Shown one piece after another: positions 5,037 to 8,578 of a DNA stretch of 8,578 nt. The notes under the pieces were generated by a model. The model searched no databases and was not told where the DNA came from. It worked only from the letters and a program-made list of their open reading frames with translations. Each line of letters starts with the position of its first letter. The first letter of the stretch is position 1. The position numbers were made by a program, and so were the translations under genes. The DNA lies in NCBI GenBank assembly GCA_021106755.1, contig JAIOTM010000077.1:1-8578 (forward strand). The letters run 5' to 3'. This DNA is from Candidatus Cloacimonadota bacterium (lineage in GTDB: Bacteria > Cloacimonadota > Cloacimonadia > Cloacimonadales > JAIOQZ01).

Positions 5037-7859
5037 CTATAAATGCTCTTTCAAAAACTGACCTGTATAAGATTTTCGGGAGCGGCTGATTTTTTCCGGG
5101 GTTCCTTTGGCAACTATGTTACCGCCTTTATCGCCACCATCGGGACCTAAGTCTATTATATAGTCGGCACACTTTATTACATCGAGATTATGTTCAATTA
5201 CTACAATGGTGTTACCCATAGAGACCAGCCGATGCAGTACATTCAGCAGTTTTTTAATATCATCGAAATGCAAGCCTGTGGTGGGTTCATCTAAGATGTA
5301 TAGTGTTTTTCCTGTACTGGTTTTGCTCAATTCGCGTCCCAGCTTAATACGCTGGGCTTCGCCGCCGGATAGAGTTGGTGAGGGCTGCCCCACTTTCAGA
5401 TACTCCAGCCCGACATCAATCAGCGTTCTCAGCTTGCGCTTGATTGTTGGAATGTTTTTGAACAACTCATGTGCTTCCTGAACATCCATATCTAACACAT
5501 CTGAAATGCTTTGCCCTTTATATTTTATAGCCAGCGTCTCTTTGTTGTAGCGTTTTCCTTTGCAGGTTTCGCAGGTAACGTAAATATCAGCGAGAAAGTG
5601 CATTTCAATCTTCTTTACACCTGCTCCCTGACAATCTTCACAGCGTCCGCCTTTGACGTTAAAGGAGAATCTGCCTGCTTTGTAGCCGCGAATTTTTGAA
5701 GCAGGCAACTGAGCGAACAGATTGCGAATCGGATCGAACAGTTTAATATAAGTAGCAGGATTAGAACGGGGTGTCCGCCCGATAGGTTGCTGGTCAATAT
5801 TTATCACCTTATCTAAGTACTCGACACCAGTTATTTTTTTGAAGTTACCGAGTCGGCGATTAGAGCGATTGAGTTTGTTAGCCATAACCGGATATAATAT
5901 CTGGTTAATTAAAGAACTTTTGCCCGAACCCGAAACTCCCGTTATACAGGTGAATAAACCAATAGGAATATCCACATTGATGTTTTTCAGGTTATTCTGG
6001 GTTGCTCCTTTGATGGAAATCACCCGTTTATCGGGATAAATCCGCTCCGTTGGCTTGGGTATTTCTAACTCACCCGAAAGGTATTTGCCTGTTAAGGAGC
6101 GCGAATTGGAAATTATCTCATCAAGGGTACCCTGGGCGATAATCTCACCCCCGAATATCCCGGCCCGTGGACCAAAATCCAGAATCTGGTCAGACGAGCG
6201 CATCATCTCCTCATCATGTTCAACAACGATGACTGAGTTGCCCAGATCGCGAAGTTTTTTCAACATTTCAATAAGCTTGCTGTTATCGCGTTGATGAAGC
6301 CCGATACTGGGTTCATCCAGAATGTACATGACCCCTACAAGACTACTGCCTATCTGACTTGCGAGACGAATTCGTTGCGACTCTCCCCCGCTGAGAGTGG
6401 GAGAGCGTCTGTCTAACGAGAGATAGTGCAACCCCACACTGTTAAGAAAGCTGAGTCGGTTCCGCACTTCCTTGAGGACTTCTTCGGCAATTATTTTATC
6501 GTTCCCAATCAGCTTAAGCCTTGTAAAAAAGTCGTAAGCTATTCCAACTGGCATTTCAGTCAGTTCATCAATGGTTTTCCCCCCGACCTTAACTGCCAGA
6601 CTCTCTTTGCGTAAACGTTTACCTCCGCAGTCGGGACATGGATTACTGGAAAGGTATTGCGAGTAAAAGCGGCGTGCCCCTTCCGATTGCGTTTCCCGCA
6701 TCCGGCGTTGCATCGTGGGAATCAAGCCATCGTAAGTTGCCATGTATTCACCTTGTCCCCGCTCAGTTTTCCAGGTGAGTTTTATACGTCTGTCTTTTAT
6801 TCCGTAGAGTATCATTCCGGGTATGTGCGGCGGAAGGTCTTTCCAGGGAGTATCCAGTGAAAATTTCTCTTCTTTGGCAATCCGCTTTAAGTAGCGAAAA
6901 CGCCAACTTGTTTGTTTCTCCCGCAAACGTCCCCAGGGAACAACAGCTCCTTCCAGCATCGAAATAGCAGGATTCGGAACCATCAACTCAGGGTCGAACT
7001 CCAATGTGTTACCCAGACCATTGCAAGTAGGACACATGCCAATAGGACTGTTGAAAGAAAAATGCTGAGGTGTAAGATCAGGAAAACTTATCCCGCACTT
7101 AGCACAGGAATTTGCTTCAGAAAGCACTTCACTGCGATTCTCTTCGACATAATCGATTTTCACATATCCATTAGTGAGCTTAAGCACGATTTCGACCGAA
7201 TCTGTCAGCCTGCCTTCAATTCCCTGCTTGATTATCAGTCTGTCAACCACCACATCTATAGTGTGTTTGCTCTTTTTATCGAGAGAAATTTCTTCTGTCA
7301 GTTCTCGCATCTGTCCGTTAATAATAACCCGCGCAAACCCCTCCTGACGAATAGCGTCCAGTTCATCTTTATGAGTTCCTTTTCGATTCTGAACCAATGG
7401 AGCAAGAATCTGAATCCGGGTTTTCTTCGGGTTTTGCAGAATGTGATCAACCATTTCATCGACTGTCTGCGAACTGACATGGCTCCCGCACTGGTAGCAA
7501 TACTGGATACCGATTCGGGCATAGAGTATTCGTAAGTAGTCGTAAATCTCGGTAACAGTACCAACTGTTGAGCGGGGGTTTTTGCTGGCAGCCTTCTGCT
7601 CTATAGAAATTGCCGGAGACAATCCTTCGATATAATCAATTCCGGGCTTCTCCATCTGCCCCAGAAACTGCCTCGCGTAAGCGGAAAGTGATTCCACATA
7701 ACGCCGTTGTCCTTCGGCATAAAGCGTGTCAAACGCGAGGGAAGATTTCCCCGAACCGGAAACGCCAGTAAAGACAACAAGCTTGTTCCGGGGAATGCGT
7801 ACATTTATATTTTTCAGGTTGTGTTCGTGAGCACCTTTTATGTAAATCTCTGTTTTCAC
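5037..7859 (-). CDS. uvrA: UvrABC excinuclease subunit A (940 aa)
   Basis: UvrA is the damage-sensing ATPase of nucleotide excision repair. As a dimer it scans DNA with UvrB, then loads UvrB at the lesion for UvrC to incise. The protein is full length and has both ABC ATPase halves. Half one has Walker [10 protein letters not shown] (32-40), signature LSGGESQR (489-496) and Walker B YILDEPS (512-518). Half two has GVSGSGKSS (641-649), LSGGEAQR (830-837) and YILDEPT (854-860). Zinc-binding cysteine pairs are at 252/255 with 276/279, and at 740/743 with 763/766. Further CXXC pairs at 121/124 and 408/411 would fit a third zinc site, as in some UvrA structures. All key residues are intact. The start is GTG with AAGGAG six bases upstream, and [18 protein letters not shown] is a canonical UvrA N-terminus. 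No other uvr gene is in the window; secA is divergent. Confidence 0.98.
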   Translation of the reverse strand: MKTEIYIKGAHEHNLKNINVRIPRNKLVVFTGVSGSGKSSLAFDTLYAEGQRRYVESLSAYARQFLGQMEKPGIDYIEGLSPAISIEQKAASKNPRSTVGTVTEIYDYLRILYARIGIQYCYQCGSHVSSQTVDEMVDHILQNPKKTRIQILAPLVQNRKGTHKDELDAIRQEGFARVIINGQMRELTEEISLDKKSKHTIDVVVDRLIIKQGIEGRLTDSVEIVLKLTNGYVKIDYVEENRSEVLSEANSCAKCGISFPDLTPQHFSFNSPIGMCPTCNGLGNTLEFDPELMVPNPAISMLEGAVVPWGRLREKQTSWRFRYLKRIAKEEKFSLDTPWKDLPPHIPGMILYGIKDRRIKLTWKTERGQGEYMATYDGLIPTMQRRMRETQSEGARRFYSQYLSSNPCPDCGGKRLRKESLAVKVGGKTIDELTEMPVGIAYDFFTRLKLIGNDKIIAEEVLKEVRNRLSFLNSVGLHYLSLDRRSPTLSGGESQRIRLASQIGSSLVGVMYILDEPSIGLHQRDNSKLIEMLKKLRDLGNSVIVVEHDEEMMRSSDQILDFGPRAGIFGGEIIAQGTLDEIISNSRSLTGKYLSGELEIPKPTERIYPDKRVISIKGATQNNLKNINVDIPIGLFTCITGVSGSGKSSLINQILYPVMANKLNRSNRRLGNFKKITGVEYLDKVINIDQQPIGRTPRSNPATYIKLFDPIRNLFAQLPASKIRGYKAGRFSFNVKGGRCEDCQGAGVKKIEMHFLADIYVTCETCKGKRYNKETLAIKYKGQSISDVLDMDVQEAHELFKNIPTIKRKLRTLIDVGLEYLKVGQPSPTLSGGEAQRIKLGRELSKTSTGKTLYILDEPTTGLHFDDIKKLLNVLHRLVSMGNTIVVIEHNLDVIKCADYIIDLGPDGGDKGGNIVAKGTPEKISRSRKSYTGQFLKEHL

Positions 7860-7865
7860 GGGAAA

Positions 7866-7871
7866 CTCCTT
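7866..7871 (-). promoter_or_regulatory. Ribosome binding site supporting the uvrA GTG start
   Basis: The minus strand reads AAGGAG, then TTTCCC, then GTG at 7859. There is no competing ATG in frame close by that would give a UvrA-like N-terminus. Confidence 0.8.
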
Positions 7872-7925
7872 GCAAGGGATAATCTCGGAACGGTTGTGTT
7901 TTAATCAACCTTTTTTTCAAGGTAT

Positions 7926-7944
7926 TTGTCATTTCATTTGACAA
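7926..7944. promoter_or_regulatory. Palindrome TTGTCA-N7-TGACAA over the secA -35 box
   Basis: Perfect 6-bp arms lie at 7926-7931 and 7939-7944, seven bases apart. The right arm overlaps the secA -35 hexamer TTGACA (7938-7943). Because of the symmetry, both strands carry a TTGTCA that resembles a -35 box. The element could be an operator for secA, for uvrA or for both. It does not match the E. coli LexA box (CTG-N10-CAG) or the Bacillus SOS box closely. Chance is possible in AT-rich intergenic DNA. Confidence 0.35.
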
Positions 7945-7966
7945 CTCTCGTTATAAGATATAAAAT
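7938..7966 (+). promoter_or_regulatory. Sigma70-type promoter of secA
   Basis: TTGACA (7938-7943) and TAAAAT (7961-7966, one mismatch to TATAAT) are separated by exactly 17 bases. This predicts a start near 7973 and a 5' leader of about 54 bases. No equally good promoter was found for uvrA on the opposite strand. Confidence 0.65.
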
Positions 7967-7988
7967 TACAAACATTAAAAATAATTTG

Positions 7989-8003
7989 CTCAGATTTTCT
8001 GAG
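7989..8003 (+). repeat. Inverted repeat CTCAGA-TTT-TCTGAG in the secA 5' leader
   Basis: Two 6-bp arms with a three-base centre lie 23 bases before the secA start, within the predicted untranslated leader. In RNA this would be a small hairpin just upstream of the ribosome site; in DNA it could bind a dimeric protein. It has no following T run and is not a terminator. Confidence 0.4.
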
Positions 8004-8026
8004 ATATAAAGACTCAAAGGAATACT

Positions 8027-8578
8027 ATGTTTAAGAAACTTTTTAATAAAATCGTTGGTAACCCCGAAGACCGGGCGTTAAAACGCACTTTACAGATTGC
8101 TGAAACCTACTTAGAGAAAATCAAGGAATTTGAACCGCAAGTCGCGAAATTGACCGATGACGAACTGCGTCAGAGAAGCAACAAAATCCGGGATGATATT
8201 CAGGCACATCTTGCTGTTCTGATTGAACAGGAAACAGAGCTTGAACGCGAGTACCACGCTGAAACGGACGACAGCAACAGAGAGACCATTGGCAATAAGT
8301 TAGATGAACATCGAAAAGCCCTGCGTACTACAACTCAGGATATTCTTGATGAGCATCTGCCCGAAGTGTTTACGATTGTAAAAGATACCTGCCGACGTCT
8401 TGCGGAAGCCAAACACAGTTATAAAGTACGGGGAGACTACGAAACCTGGTTTATGATACCGTTTGATGAGCAGCTTGTAGGTGGAATTGTGCTTCACAAG
8501 GGGATGATTGCCGAAATGGCAACAGGTGAAGGCAAAACAATTGTCGCCACCTTACCGCTGTTTCTCAACGCTATGGTT
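8027..8578 (+). CDS. secA: Preprotein translocase ATPase SecA, N-terminal 184 residues
   Basis: SecA is the motor that drives signal-peptide proteins through SecYEG. The frame is open from the ATG at 8027 to the window end (184 codons), so the rest of the protein lies outside. AAAGGA precedes the ATG by five bases. The N-terminus [20 protein letters not shown] matches the SecA start. [16 protein letters not shown] is the conserved helix after it, and [25 protein letters not shown] (147-171) contains the Q motif region and Walker A of nucleotide-binding domain 1. Compared with E. coli SecA as I remember it, there is an insertion of roughly 40 charged, probably coiled-coil residues at about 62-105. 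A second insertion of about 15 residues lies at about 131-146, before DEQLVGG. Similar insertions occur in Bacteroidota SecA, which supports an FCB origin. Confidence 0.96.
   Translation, partial: MFKKLFNKIVGNPEDRALKRTLQIAETYLEKIKEFEPQVAKLTDDELRQRSNKIRDDIQAHLAVLIEQETELEREYHAETDDSNRETIGNKLDEHRKALRTTTQDILDEHLPEVFTIVKDTCRRLAEAKHSYKVRGDYETWFMIPFDEQLVGGIVLHKGMIAEMATGEGKTIVATLPLFLNAMV

Noticed and set aside
6912..7535. 207-codon plus-strand ORF inside uvrA
   Set aside because: It lies wholly antisense to a conserved, intact uvrA. It has no ribosome site I can see and its translation shows no domain. It is explained by codon bias of uvrA.
1..8578. CRISPR array, tRNA, rRNA, insertion sequence or phage attachment site
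   Set aside because: No regularly spaced direct repeats, cloverleaf with CCA-type end, transposase motif or terminal inverted repeats were seen on reading both strands.

Overview
The window looks like a chromosomal piece from a Gram-negative bacterium of the FCB superphylum. Candidatus Cloacimonadota is my best guess, from memory rather than a search. Three things point there: an exported modular protein ending in a YPNPFNP-type C-terminal sorting domain with a closing MILMK; a SecA N-terminus carrying the long insertions I associate with Bacteroidota and relatives; and strong purine-rich Shine-Dalgarno sites before most starts. A Bacteroidota, Marinimicrobia or Calditrichota relative is not excluded.

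Region 1 (1-1200, minus strand) is an AT-rich putative operon of unknown function. It holds a 23-codon leader ORF with a strong ribosome site, then a 243-residue exported protein with four cysteines in its mature part, then a second exported protein cut by the window edge. Each ORF overlaps the next by the tetranucleotide ATGA, so translation is probably coupled throughout. A TATAAT box and a TTGTAC-N6-GTACAA palindrome lie just upstream.

Region 2 (about 1200-4970, plus strand) is a divergent promoter region followed by a 1130-residue secreted multidomain protein and a clean intrinsic terminator. The protein has a signal peptide, an N-terminal beta-rich region, two FN3-like modules, two carboxypeptidase-regulatory-like modules flanked by two adhesin/MAM-like modules, a further FN3-like segment and the sorting domain. 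It is probably a type IX secretion substrate displayed at the cell surface.

Region 3 (4988-8578) is housekeeping. A complete uvrA on the minus strand converges on the surface-protein gene and starts at GTG. It is divergent from secA on the plus strand, which is cut by the window end. The 167-bp intergenic region carries a good sigma70-type promoter for secA, with a TTGTCA-N7-TGACAA palindrome over its -35 box. UvrA (nucleotide excision repair) and SecA (Sec export) share no pathway. SecA would however be the motor that takes the three signal-peptide proteins of this window across the inner membrane.

I see no CRISPR array, tRNA, rRNA, insertion sequence or phage gene. The least explained part is the coupled leader/secreted-protein operon at the left end. 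I found no clear evidence of a new defence, mobile or biosynthetic system.
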